Source: JAAYCI01 sp031548875 (GTDB lineage Bacteria; Bacillota; Clostridia; Oscillospirales; Ruminococcaceae). Taken from it: 14,992 bases of DNA. Positions 1 through 6,895 of this stretch are shown one piece after another. Made by a program: the position numbers and the translations under genes. Under the pieces are notes generated by a model, which worked only from the letters and a program-made list of their open reading frames with translations, searched no databases and was not told the DNA's origin. Location: the NCBI GenBank assembly GCA_031548875.1, contig JAVBQQ010000062.1, positions 1 to 14,992 of the forward strand. The letters are read 5' to 3'. Position 1 is the first letter of the stretch, and the number at the start of each line of letters is the position of its first letter.

Positions 1-330
1 TTGGCCGACGCGTCGTTCGACCTCATCGTGTCCAACCCCCCGTATGTGACGGAGGAGGAGTACGCTGGGCTGGCGCCCGAACTGCGTTTTGAGCCGCGCA
101 GCGCACTGGTGGCAGGGGAGGAGGGGCTGGCTTTCTACCGGGCCATCGCGCGGGCCTACCTGCGGGTGCTGAGGCCGGGCGGCTGGCTGGTGTTCGAGAC
201 GGGTGCGGGGCAGGGAGGTGCTCTTTACGAAATCCTGCAAACGGCCGGGTACAAGGAAGTGCGCCTTGCGCGGGATGCGTGCGGCAACCAGCGCATGGCG
301 GCGGGGCGGCGGCCAGACCCGAGCAAGTGA
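1..330 (+). CDS. prmC: Peptide chain release factor N5-glutamine methyltransferase, C-terminal part (5' end outside window)
   Basis: PrmC (HemK family) methylates the glutamine of the GGQ motif of release factors RF1 and RF2, using S-adenosylmethionine. The visible 109 residues hold the signature NPPY motif (residues 12-15, in SNPPYV), the catalytic substrate-glutamine loop of N5-glutamine and N6-adenine methyltransferases. The family-typical segments ALVAGEEGLAFYR, LRPGGWLVFETGAGQG and the closing GNQRMAAGR follow. The family is usually about 280-290 aa, so roughly 175 residues lie upstream of the window. The family normally ends near the GR of MAAGR. Here the last residues (RPDPSK) and the TGA stop come from the first copy of a 52-bp repeat, so the C-terminus seems to have been extended by that repeat. 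The repeat and the str operon promoter follow directly. Function is confident; the reading of the tail is inference. Confidence 0.93.
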   Translation: MADASFDLIVSNPPYVTEEEYAGLAPELRFEPRSALVAGEEGLAFYRAIARAYLRVLRPGGWLVFETGAGQGGALYEILQTAGYKEVRLARDACGNQRMAAGRRPDPSK

Positions 331-350
331 AACTACCCTCTGCACCGCCG
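299..350 (+). repeat. 52-bp direct repeat, copy 1 (overlaps the 3' end of prmC)
   Basis: Positions 299-350 match 392-443 over 52 bp with one difference (A at 325, G at 418), an offset of 93 bp. The unit starts CGGCGG and ends CCGCCG, so its ends are inverted complements, as in small REP- or MITE-like elements. This copy carries the last codons and the stop of prmC. I cannot tell from one window whether the unit is dispersed in the genome. Confidence 0.9.
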
Positions 351-391
351 CTCTCAAACCGCCCGGTGTGCGGTTTGCCGGGTTGGTTGCC
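351..391 (+). other. Spacer between the repeat copies with two back-to-back hairpins
   Basis: The spacer holds a 7-bp stem (AAACCGC 356-362 with GCGGTTT 370-376, 7-nt loop). Immediately next to it is a 6-bp stem (GCCGGG 377-382 with CCCGGC 390-395, loop TTGGTTG) that runs a few bases into copy 2. Neither is followed by a T-run, so these are not ordinary intrinsic terminators. They may help end or protect the prmC transcript, or be part of the repeat element. Confidence 0.6.
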
Positions 392-443
392 CGGCGGGGC
401 GGCGGCCAGACCCGAGCGAGTGAAACTACCCTCTGCACCGCCG
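392..443 (+). repeat. 52-bp direct repeat, copy 2 (just upstream of the str operon promoter)
   Basis: This is the second copy of the unit at 299-350, 51 of 52 bases identical. It ends 23 bp before the -35 box of the rpsL promoter. It has no coding role. Between it and the promoter is a short A-rich stretch (457-463) that could act as a weak UP element. Confidence 0.9.
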
Positions 444-466
444 TACCGGCCACTACCAAAAAAGCG

Positions 467-495
467 TTGACAGCAGGAGACAAACCTTGTACAAT
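467..495 (+). promoter_or_regulatory. Sigma-A-type promoter of the str operon (rpsL)
   Basis: TTGACA (467-472), a 17-bp spacer and TACAAT (490-495) give a full-consensus -35, optimal spacing and a 5/6 -10. Transcription should start near 502, giving an rpsL leader of about 130 nt. A strong promoter here fits a highly expressed ribosomal protein operon that is not fed by rpoBC. Confidence 0.88.
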
Positions 496-501
496 ATTTA
501 T

Positions 502-632
502 GCTGCGCAAATAGCGCGTTCTTTTTTGTTACGCCCTTTTTGGGAGTGGAAAAAATGCGTCCGCGCCGCATGGCAACCGGCTTTTTGGGCCGGGCGCCGC
601 AACCAAAACGAACTTTTGAAAGGAGGAAACCC
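502..632 (+). promoter_or_regulatory. Structured 5' leader of rpsL
   Basis: The predicted leader opens with a small GCGC/GCGC hairpin (505-517) followed by six Ts (522-527). Further on are an ATGCG/CGCAT hairpin (555-559 with 567-571, loop 560-566) and a CCGG/CCGG pairing (577-580 with 590-593) around a T-rich loop. It ends at the strong ribosome binding site AGGAGG (621-626), 6 nt before the ATG. Long leaders on ribosomal protein operons often carry autoregulatory sites. I do not recognise a named motif here, so any regulatory role is inference. Confidence 0.4.
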
Positions 633-1052
633 ATGCCGACATTCAACCAGCTCGTTCGCAAAGGCCGCGAGGTGAGCGAAAAGAAGAGCACCGCACCCGC
701 ACTGGGCAAAGGGTACAACAGCCAGAAAAAGCTGTACTCGGACCAAAACTCGCCCCAGAAACGCGGTGTGTGCACCGCCGTGCGCACCATGACCCCCAAA
801 AAGCCCAACTCTGCGCTGCGCAAGGTGGCCCGTGTGCGTCTTTCCAACAATCTCGAGGTTTCGAGCTACATCCCCGGCGTTGGCCACAACCTGCAGGAGC
901 ACAGTGTGGTGCTCATTCGCGGCGGCCGCGTGAAGGATCTGCCCGGCGTTCGTTACCACATTATCCGTGGTACGCTGGACACCCAGGGTGTTGCAGACCG
1001 CAGGCAGGCCCGCTCGAAGTATGGCGCCAAGCGTCCCAAGGCGACGAAGTAA
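633..1052 (+). CDS. rpsL: 30S ribosomal protein S12
   Basis: S12 sits at the decoding centre of the 30S subunit and monitors codon-anticodon pairing. The 139-residue product has all family landmarks: MPTFNQLVR at the start, SPQKRGVC, TMTPKKPNSALRK (K56, the classical streptomycin-resistance position, is the sensitive-type lysine), GHNLQEHSVVLIRGGRVKDLPGVRYH (with K101 and D102) and the basic tail RSKYGAKRPKATK. It is the long Gram-positive form. An in-frame ATG at 540 would add 31 residues with no family counterpart; the ATG at 633 has AGGAGG at the right distance and the standard N-terminus, so I chose it. It is first gene of the str operon, followed after 221 bp by rpsG. Confidence 0.98.
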   Translation: MPTFNQLVRKGREVSEKKSTAPALGKGYNSQKKLYSDQNSPQKRGVCTAVRTMTPKKPNSALRKVARVRLSNNLEVSSYIPGVGHNLQEHSVVLIRGGRVKDLPGVRYHIIRGTLDTQGVADRRQARSKYGAKRPKATK

Positions 1053-1107
1053 GCACAGGCATTTTGCCGCCAGAGCTTTGGCAATCAACAAAAGACTTTT
1101 GCCCGGT

Positions 1108-1129
1108 AAAGGGTTTATATAGCCCTTTT
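1108..1129 (+). promoter_or_regulatory. Hairpin with short T-run in the rpsL-rpsG spacer (possible attenuator)
   Basis: AAAGGG (1108-1113) pairs with CCCTTT (1123-1128) around a 9-nt AT-rich loop, ending in TTTT (1126-1129). The stem is short, so this is at best a weak terminator or attenuator that would lower read-through into rpsG. Confidence 0.4.
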
Positions 1130-1199
1130 CTTGCTTACCTTATATGAAGGAAGCGCCTTTCCGGTATGCGTCTGACACGCGGCGGAAGGGGAGGCAAAA

Positions 1200-1232
1200 C
1201 GGGATGCGGGCGCCTTGCGCTTGTGCATCCCG
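1200..1232 (+). promoter_or_regulatory. Perfect 8-bp hairpin upstream of rpsG (candidate regulatory structure)
   Basis: CGGGATGC (1200-1207) pairs perfectly with GCATCCCG (1225-1232), with a 17-nt G+C-rich loop that can itself form a GCG/CGC stem. It has no T-run, so it is not a terminator. In E. coli, S7 represses its operon by binding the rpsL-rpsG spacer. This hairpin lies in the equivalent spacer, but I see no proven resemblance to the S7 site. Confidence 0.45.
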
Positions 1233-1273
1233 AGTACCTGTGAATTCATTCTATATGAAGGAGGGAAGACAGA

Positions 1274-1744
1274 ATGCCCAGAAGAGGGAATGTTCCAAAG
1301 AGGGACGTATTAAACGACCCCATGTACAATTCCAAAATGGTCACTCGTCTTATCAACAGCATCATGTACGATGGCAAAAAAGGTGTTGCGCAGAAAATCG
1401 TGTACGACGCCTTCGATATCGTGCGAGAGAAGACCGGCAACGACCCGCTGGAAACGTTTGAAAAGGCATTGGAAAACATCATGCCCAGCCTGGAAGTGAA
1501 GGCCCGCCGCGTGGGCGGCTCCACCTACCAGGTGCCGCTGGAAGTGCGCCCTGAGCGCCGCGTGACCCTTGGCCTGCGCTGGCTTACTTTGTACGCCCGC
1601 AACCGTAGCGAACGCACCATGCGCCAGCGCTTGGCCGGCGAGATCATGGACGCGGCAAGCGGTACCGGTAACGCCGTGAAAAAGCGCGAGGATACCCACA
1701 AGATGGCCGACGCCAACCGCGCCTTCGCGCATTACCGTTACTAA
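1274..1744 (+). CDS. rpsG: 30S ribosomal protein S7
   Basis: S7 is the primary binder that nucleates assembly of the 16S rRNA 3' domain and lines the E site. The product is 156 residues, the usual bacterial length, starting MPRRGNVPKRDVLNDP. It carries the family segments INSIMYDGKKGVAQKIVYDA, VKARRVGGSTYQVPLEVRP, RWLTLYARNRSERTMRQRLA and the C-terminal EDTHKMADANRAFAHYRY. A clear ribosome binding site, GAAGGAGGG, lies just upstream (1257-1265). A similar string, TATATGAAGGA, occurs earlier at 1141-1151 in the spacer, so part of the leader looks duplicated. It is second gene of the str operon; fusA starts 65 bp downstream. Confidence 0.98.
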   Translation: MPRRGNVPKRDVLNDPMYNSKMVTRLINSIMYDGKKGVAQKIVYDAFDIVREKTGNDPLETFEKALENIMPSLEVKARRVGGSTYQVPLEVRPERRVTLGLRWLTLYARNRSERTMRQRLAGEIMDAASGTGNAVKKREDTHKMADANRAFAHYRY

Positions 1745-1746
1745 GC

Positions 1747-1772
1747 GGCTTGCATATCTACACATGCAAGCC
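1747..1772 (+). promoter_or_regulatory. 9-bp hairpin in the rpsG-fusA spacer
   Basis: GGCTTGCAT (1747-1755) pairs perfectly with ATGCAAGCC (1764-1772) around the 8-nt loop ATCTACAC. It begins just after the rpsG stop and has no T-run. It may act as a 3'-end stabiliser, a processing site or a pause. The fusA ribosome binding site (AAGGAG, 1799-1804) lies outside the stem, so direct translational masking is unlikely. Confidence 0.6.
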
Positions 1773-1809
1773 CGGCCCAACACACTTCCAAATACTGTAA
1801 GGAGTTACT

Positions 1810-3930
1810 ATGCCAAGAGACGTTTCTCTCGAGATGACGAGAAACATCGGCATTATGGCCCACATCGACGCCGGCAAAACCACCACCACCGAGCGCATCC
1901 TGTTTTACACAGGCATTACCCACAAGCTCGGCGAGGTGCATGACGGCGCCGCCACCATGGACTGGATGGAGCAGGAACAGGAGCGGGGCATCACCATCAC
2001 CTCCGCTGCCACCACCTGCTATTGGAGCCACTCGGATCTGGCAGACGATCCGGCGGCCGCACAAAAGAATCGTCATCGTATCAATATTATAGACACCCCC
2101 GGCCACGTGGATTTCACCGTGGAGGTGGAGCGCAGCCTGCGCGTGCTGGACGGCAGCGTCACGGTGCTGGCCGCGAAAGGGGGCGTTGAGCCCCAGAGCG
2201 AGACCGTGTGGCGCCAGGCGGACAAGTACAACGTGCCCCGCATGGTGTACGTGAACAAGATGGACATCATGGGCGCCGATTTCTTCAATGTCGTCCAGAT
2301 GATGATCGACCGGCTGAAGTGCACCCCAGTGCCCATCCAGCTGCCCATTGGCGCGGAGGACACCTTCCGTGGCATCATCGACCTTGTGGAGATGCACGCC
2401 GTGATGTACTACGACGACCTGGGCAAGGACGTGCGCGTGGAAGAGATTCCCGAAGACTTGAAGGAGCTTGCCAAAAAGTATCGCGAAGAGATGCTGGAGG
2501 CCGTTTCCACTTACGACGAGACGTTGATGGAAAAGTTCCTGGAGGGCGAGGAGATCTCGAAGGATGAGCTGAAAGCGGCCATCCGCGCCGAGACCACGGC
2601 GAACACCATCGTGCCGGTGGTGTGCGGCACCTCATACAAGAACAAGGGCGTGCAGCTGCTGCTCGACGCCATCGTGGACTACATGCCCGCCCCCACAGAC
2701 ATCCCGGACATCGGCGGTGTGAACCCGGTGACCGGTGCGGAAGAGACCCGTCCTTCGAAAGACGATGCGCCCTTCTCCGCACTGGCCTTCAAGATCGCCA
2801 CCGACCCGTTCGTGGGCAAGCTGTGCTACTTCCGGGTGTATTCGGGCGTGGCCAAGGCCGGCGCCCCCTGCTACAACAGCGTGAAGGACAACTCGGAGCG
2901 CCTCGGGCGCATCCTGCAGATGCACTCCAACCACCGGCAGGACATCACCGAGTGCTACGCCGGCGACATTGCCGCCGCCGTGGGCCTGAAGGGCACCACC
3001 ACCGGCGACACGCTGTGCGACAAGAGCCACCCCATCATCTTGGAAAGCATGGACTTCCCCGAGCCGGTCATCCGCGTGGCCATCGAGCCCAAGACCAAGG
3101 CCGGCCAGGAAAAGATGGGCATCGCGCTCTCGAAGCTGGCCGAAGAGGACCCCACCTTCCGCACCTATACAGATGAAGAGACCGGCCAGACCATCATAGC
3201 CGGCATGGGTGAACTGCACCTCGAGATCATCGTGGACCGCCTGCTGCGCGAGTTCAAGGTGGAGGCCAACGTGGGCGCGCCCCAGGTGGCCTACCGCGAG
3301 ACGATCCGCAAGAGTTCGGAGCAGGATACAAAGTATGCCCGCCAGTCGGGCGGCAAGGGCCAGTACGGCCATGTCAAGATCCGTCTCGAGCCCAACGAGA
3401 TGGGCAAGGGCTACGAGTTCATCAACGCCATTGTGGGCGGCGCCGTTCCCAAGGAGTTCATCGGCCCGGTGGACCAGGGCATCCAGGGCGCCATGCAGGC
3501 CGGCGTGTTGGCAGGCTACCCGGTAGTGGACGTGAAGGTGACGTTGTACGATGGCTCCTACCACGAGGTGGACTCATCCGAGATGGCCTTCAAGATTGCC
3601 GGCTCGATGGCGTTCAAGGAAGCGATGCGCAAGTCAGACCCGGTCATCCTCGAACCCATCATGAAGGTGGCTGTCACCGTTGCGGATGAATACACCGGCG
3701 ACGTGATTGGCGACCTGAACGCCCGCCGCAGCCAGATCCAGGGCATGGAGATGGTGGGCGGGGCCCAGCAGATCAACGCGCTGGTGCCGCTTTCGTCCAT
3801 GTTCGGCTACGCTACAGACCTGCGCAGCAAAACGCAGGGCCGCGGCCAGTACTCGATGGAGCCCAGCCATTACGCAGAGGTGCCCAAGAGCATTGCCGAA
3901 AGCATCAAGGGCAACAAGGGCGACGAGTAG
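1810..3930 (+). CDS. fusA: Translation elongation factor G
   Basis: EF-G is the GTPase that drives translocation and, with ribosome recycling factor, ribosome splitting. The 706-residue product has the P-loop AHIDAGKT (residues 17-24), switch motifs RGITITSAATTC and DTPGH (95-99, catalytic His99), and the guanine-specificity motif NKMD (149-152). Domains II to V follow, ending in the domain V segment GYATDLRSKTQGRGQY. It is slightly longer than the usual ~692-700 aa because of a short insertion between the TTC strand and the DTPGH motif (SHSDLADDPAAAQKNRHR). The start has AAGGAG 5 nt upstream. It is third gene of the str operon. The stop codon lies in a 7-bp hairpin (GGGCGAC 3918-3924 with GTCGCCC 3930-3936). 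It aligns as true EF-G rather than a tetracycline-protection relative. Confidence 0.98.
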   Translation: MPRDVSLEMTRNIGIMAHIDAGKTTTTERILFYTGITHKLGEVHDGAATMDWMEQEQERGITITSAATTCYWSHSDLADDPAAAQKNRHRINIIDTPGHVDFTVEVERSLRVLDGSVTVLAAKGGVEPQSETVWRQADKYNVPRMVYVNKMDIMGADFFNVVQMMIDRLKCTPVPIQLPIGAEDTFRGIIDLVEMHAVMYYDDLGKDVRVEEIPEDLKELAKKYREEMLEAVSTYDETLMEKFLEGEEISKDELKAAIRAETTANTIVPVVCGTSYKNKGVQLLLDAIVDYMPAPTDIPDIGGVNPVTGAEETRPSKDDAPFSALAFKIATDPFVGKLCYFRVYSGVAKAGAPCYNSVKDNSERLGRILQMHSNHRQDITECYAGDIAAAVGLKGTTTGDTLCDKSHPIILESMDFPEPVIRVAIEPKTKAGQEKMGIALSKLAEEDPTFRTYTDEETGQTIIAGMGELHLEIIVDRLLREFKVEANVGAPQVAYRETIRKSSEQDTKYARQSGGKGQYGHVKIRLEPNEMGKGYEFINAIVGGAVPKEFIGPVDQGIQGAMQAGVLAGYPVVDVKVTLYDGSYHEVDSSEMAFKIAGSMAFKEAMRKSDPVILEPIMKVAVTVADEYTGDVIGDLNARRSQIQGMEMVGGAQQINALVPLSSMFGYATDLRSKTQGRGQYSMEPSHYAEVPKSIAESIKGNKGDE

Positions 3931-3981
3931 TCGCCCGTCCCTGCGGCCGTGTGCCGCAAAGGCGCGAATTGTGACAAACGC

Positions 3982-4010
3982 TTGATTTTTTGGAACGGTT
4001 TTAGTATAGT
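3982..4010 (+). promoter_or_regulatory. Separate promoter of tuf
   Basis: TTGATT (3982-3987), a 17-bp spacer and TATAGT (4005-4010) lie in the 148-bp fusA-tuf gap, in a locally AT-rich stretch unlike the surrounding DNA. Transcription would start near 4017. EF-Tu is needed in large excess over the other str products, which makes an extra promoter here plausible. Confidence 0.72.
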
Positions 4011-4078
4011 TAAGTAGCGAATCCAAACCGGAACTTTCGGGCAGAGCCTGCCCATATTGAAGGAGGATTAACAGTACA

Positions 4079-5281
4079 ATGGGAAAAGCCAAATTTGAAC
4101 GCAATAAGCCGCATATCAACATCGGCACCATCGGCCACGTTGACCACGGCAAAACCACCCTCACCGCCGCCATCACCAAGGTGCTCTCGCTGAAGGGCGA
4201 GGCGGAGTTCATCGACTACGCCAGCATTGACAAGGCCCCGGAAGAGCGGGAGCGCGGCATCACCATCAACACCTCCCACGTGGAATACCAGACGGACAAC
4301 CGCCACTACGCCCACGTGGACTGCCCCGGCCACGCCGACTACGTGAAGAACATGATTACCGGCGCCGCGCAGATGGACGGCGCGATCCTGGTGGTTTCGG
4401 CGGCCGATGGCCCCATGCCCCAGACCCGTGAACACATCGTGTTGGCCCGCCAGGTGGGCGTGCCTTACATTGTCGTGTTCATGAACAAGGTGGATCAGGT
4501 GGACGACGAGGAGCTGCTGGAGCTGGTCGAGATGGAGATCCGCGACCTGCTTTCCATGTATGATTTCCCCGGCGACGACACCCCCATCATCCGCGGCAGC
4601 GCCCTGCAGGCCCTGGAGAGCGACTCCAAGGACCAGGACGCCCCCGAGTACGCCCCCATCATGGCGCTGATGAACGCCGTGGACGAATACATCCCCCCCC
4701 CCGCGCGCAAGGAGGACCTGCCTTTCCTGATGCCGGTTGAGGACACCATGACCATCACCGGCCGCGGCACCGTTGCCACCGGCCGTGTGGAGCGCGGCAC
4801 CATCAAGGTGGGCGAGGAAGTGGAGCTTGTCGGCCTGGCCGAGGCGACCCGTAAGACCACCGTTACCGGCCTTGAGATGTTCCGCAAGGTGCTGGACGAC
4901 GCGCGCGCCGGCGATAACGTGGGCGCCCTGCTGCGCGGCGTGGCCCGCGACGAGATCGAGCGCGGCCAGGTTCTGGCCAAGCCCGGCTCCATCAACCCCC
5001 ACACCAAGTTCCAGGGCCAGGTGTACGTGCTGAAAAAGGACGAAGGCGGCCGCCACACGGCGTTCTTCAACAACTACCGTCCTCAGTTCTACTTCCGCAC
5101 CACCGACGTGACCGGCGTCATCTCCCTGCCCGAAGGCGTGGAGATGGTCATGCCCGGCGACAACATCGAGATGGACGTCGAGCTCATCAACCCCATCGCC
5201 ATCGAGGAAGGCCTGCGTTTCGCCATCCGTGAGGGCGGCCGCACCGTCGGTTCGGGCGTTGTCATCAAGATCAACGAGTAA
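4079..5281 (+). CDS. tuf: Translation elongation factor Tu
   Basis: EF-Tu delivers aminoacyl-tRNA to the ribosomal A site as a GTP ternary complex. The 400-residue product has GHVDHGKT (19-26, P-loop), the effector segment RGITINTSHVEY, DCPGH (81-85, catalytic His85), NKVD (136-139) and the domain II/III landmarks GRGTVATGRVERG and FAIREGGRTVGSGVV. Length is normal. The ribosome binding site AGGAGG (4061-4066) is 12 nt before the ATG, rather far but unambiguous, and MGKAKFERNKPHINIGT is the standard beginning. It is last gene of the str operon, with its own upstream promoter, and is closed by a strong terminator 14 bp after the stop. No second tuf copy is seen in the window. Confidence 0.98.
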   Translation: MGKAKFERNKPHINIGTIGHVDHGKTTLTAAITKVLSLKGEAEFIDYASIDKAPEERERGITINTSHVEYQTDNRHYAHVDCPGHADYVKNMITGAAQMDGAILVVSAADGPMPQTREHIVLARQVGVPYIVVFMNKVDQVDDEELLELVEMEIRDLLSMYDFPGDDTPIIRGSALQALESDSKDQDAPEYAPIMALMNAVDEYIPPPARKEDLPFLMPVEDTMTITGRGTVATGRVERGTIKVGEEVELVGLAEATRKTTVTGLEMFRKVLDDARAGDNVGALLRGVARDEIERGQVLAKPGSINPHTKFQGQVYVLKKDEGGRHTAFFNNYRPQFYFRTTDVTGVISLPEGVEMVMPGDNIEMDVELINPIAIEEGLRFAIREGGRTVGSGVVIKINE

Positions 5282-5294
5282 TCGTTTGATAACC

Positions 5295-5330
5295 GAAGAA
5301 AGCCCCCGATGAGGGGCTTTCTTCATATTT
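5295..5330 (+). terminator. Rho-independent terminator after tuf
   Basis: A perfect 12-bp stem, GAAGAAAGCCCC (5295-5306) with GGGGCTTTCTTC (5313-5324), has the 6-nt loop CGATGA and is followed by ATATTT. The outer half of the 3' arm is U-rich. It separates the str operon from guaA. Confidence 0.88.
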
Positions 5331-5360
5331 CGCTGCAAACAGGAGAGGGAGGGCACCGTT

Positions 5361-6887
5361 TTGTCGTATCAGAATGTCATCATTGTGGATTTTGGCGGCC
5401 AATATAACCAGCTCATCGCCCGGCGTGTGCGCGAGTGCCACGTGTACAGTGAGGTGGTACCCTATACCAAGGCAATGGAGGCGATCCGGGACACCCAGCC
5501 GGAAGGCATCATCTTCACTGGCGGCCCGAACAGCGTGTACGCCGAGGGTGCGCCGTCCATTGACAAAGCGGTGTACGAGATGGGCATTCCCATCCTGGGC
5601 ATCTGCTATGGCGCCCAGTTGATGGCCCACGACCTGGGCGGGAAGGTGGAGCGGCAGGAGAAGCAGGAGTTTGGCAAGGTCACCGTCAATGCCACAGGGG
5701 GCATGGTGGGCGCGGTGATCGGCAAGGGCGTGTCCTGGATGAGCCACAACGACCAGGTGACCGAGCTGCCCGAAGGGTTTGTGACAACCGCCACGAGTGA
5801 CACCTGCCCCCACGCCGCCTTTGAGAACGCGGACCGCAAGCTGTACGCCGTGCAGTTCCACCCCGAGGTGGAGCACACCACCTTTGGCCGCGAGCTGCTG
5901 GGCGAGTTCCTGTTCGGCGTGTGCGGCTGCAAGGGTGATTGGGACACGGAAAACTACGTTACGACAACTATACGCGAGCTGAAAGAGGTAGTGGGTGACG
6001 GCAGGGTGCTGTGCGCGCTATCCGGCGGGGTGGATTCGGCCGTGTGCGCCGTGATGACACACAAGGCTATTGGCGACCAGCTGACCTGTGTGTTCGTGGA
6101 CCACGGCCTGATGCGCAAGGACGAGGGAGACCAGGTGCTGGAAACCTTTGCGCAGGAGTTCGACATGAACGTCATCCGCGTGGATGCGGGCGAGCGGTTC
6201 CTGGCAAAGCTGGCTGGTGTGACCGATCCCGAACAGAAACGCAAGATCATCGGCCATGAGTTCATCGAGGTATTTAGCGAAGAAGCGGCGAAACTGGGCC
6301 AGATGGATTGGCTGCTGCAGGGTACCATCTACCCCGACATCATCGAGTCCGGCGTGGGGGACGCGGCGCTCATCAAGAGCCACCACAATGTGGGCGGCCT
6401 GCCTGAGAAGCTGGGCTTCGAGCTGCTGGAGCCGCTGCGCTACCTGTTCAAAGACGAGGTGCGCGAGGTGGGTGAGGAGTTGGGCATCCCGTCGCACATC
6501 GTGTGGAGACAGCCCTTCCCGGGGCCGGGCCTGGCGGTGCGCTGCCTGGGCGAGGTGACTGAGGACAAGCTGTATATCCTGCGTGAGAGCGACGCTATCC
6601 TGCGCGAAGAGGTCAAGAATGCGGGGTTGGAAAGGGAGATTTGGCAGTACTTCACCGTACTGCCCAACATCCGCAGCGTGGGTGTGATGGGCGACGAGCG
6701 CACCTACGCCCACGCCGTGGGTATCCGTGCCGTGACCAGCGTGGACGCTATGACCAGCGACTGGGCGCGCATCCCGCATGACCTGCTGGCCACCATCTCC
6801 AGCCGCATCGTCAACGAGGTGAAGGGGGTCAATCGTATCTTGTTCGATTGTACGACGAAGCCCCCCAGCACCATTGAGTGGGAATAA
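5361..6887 (+). CDS. guaA: GMP synthase (glutamine-hydrolysing)
   Basis: GuaA makes GMP from XMP, ATP and glutamine, the last step of guanine nucleotide synthesis. The 508-residue product has an N-terminal class I glutamine amidotransferase domain with catalytic Cys82 (GICYGAQ), His167 and Glu169 (QFHPEVEHT). An ATP-pyrophosphatase domain with P-loop SGGVDS (221-226) follows, then a C-terminal dimerisation domain containing RQPFPGPGLAVRCLGE and ending CTTKPPSTIEWE. It is full length. The start is a TTG, supported by GGGAGGG (5347-5353) 7 nt upstream and by the family-typical beginning VIIVDFGGQYNQLIARRVRE. It stands alone between two terminators. I see no clear promoter in the short gap before it; low-level read-through from tuf or a weak promoter are both possible. 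No guanine riboswitch fits in this short leader. Confidence 0.97.
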   Translation: MSYQNVIIVDFGGQYNQLIARRVRECHVYSEVVPYTKAMEAIRDTQPEGIIFTGGPNSVYAEGAPSIDKAVYEMGIPILGICYGAQLMAHDLGGKVERQEKQEFGKVTVNATGGMVGAVIGKGVSWMSHNDQVTELPEGFVTTATSDTCPHAAFENADRKLYAVQFHPEVEHTTFGRELLGEFLFGVCGCKGDWDTENYVTTTIRELKEVVGDGRVLCALSGGVDSAVCAVMTHKAIGDQLTCVFVDHGLMRKDEGDQVLETFAQEFDMNVIRVDAGERFLAKLAGVTDPEQKRKIIGHEFIEVFSEEAAKLGQMDWLLQGTIYPDIIESGVGDAALIKSHHNVGGLPEKLGFELLEPLRYLFKDEVREVGEELGIPSHIVWRQPFPGPGLAVRCLGEVTEDKLYILRESDAILREEVKNAGLEREIWQYFTVLPNIRSVGVMGDERTYAHAVGIRAVTSVDAMTSDWARIPHDLLATISSRIVNEVKGVNRILFDCTTKPPSTIEWE

Positions 6888-6895
6888 GAAACACA

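Noticed and set aside
299..443. CRISPR-like array
   Set aside because: There are only two copies of a 52-bp unit, one inside a gene, and no cas genes are present.
203..514. Short plus-strand frames repeating the peptide RRGGGQTRASETTLCTA
   Set aside because: The peptide repeat only reflects the 52-bp DNA repeat; there is no ribosome binding site and the frame overlaps prmC and the rpsL promoter.
540..632. In-frame upstream extension of rpsL from an ATG at 540
   Set aside because: The extra 31 residues have no S12 counterpart, and the ATG at 633 has an ideal AGGAGG and the family N-terminus.
1144..1461. Possible small ORF in the rpsL-rpsG spacer
   Set aside because: It runs far into rpsG in another frame and has no family likeness. 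Its GAAGGA string looks like a duplicated leader piece rather than a coding start.
4010..5356. 448-residue open frame on the minus strand
   Set aside because: It is antisense to tuf, a certain gene, and its sequence is the His/Val/Gly-rich pattern expected of a shadow frame.
5282..5360. Guanine (purine) riboswitch before guaA
   Set aside because: The space after the tuf terminator is only about 36 nt, too short for the aptamer, and its conserved core is absent.
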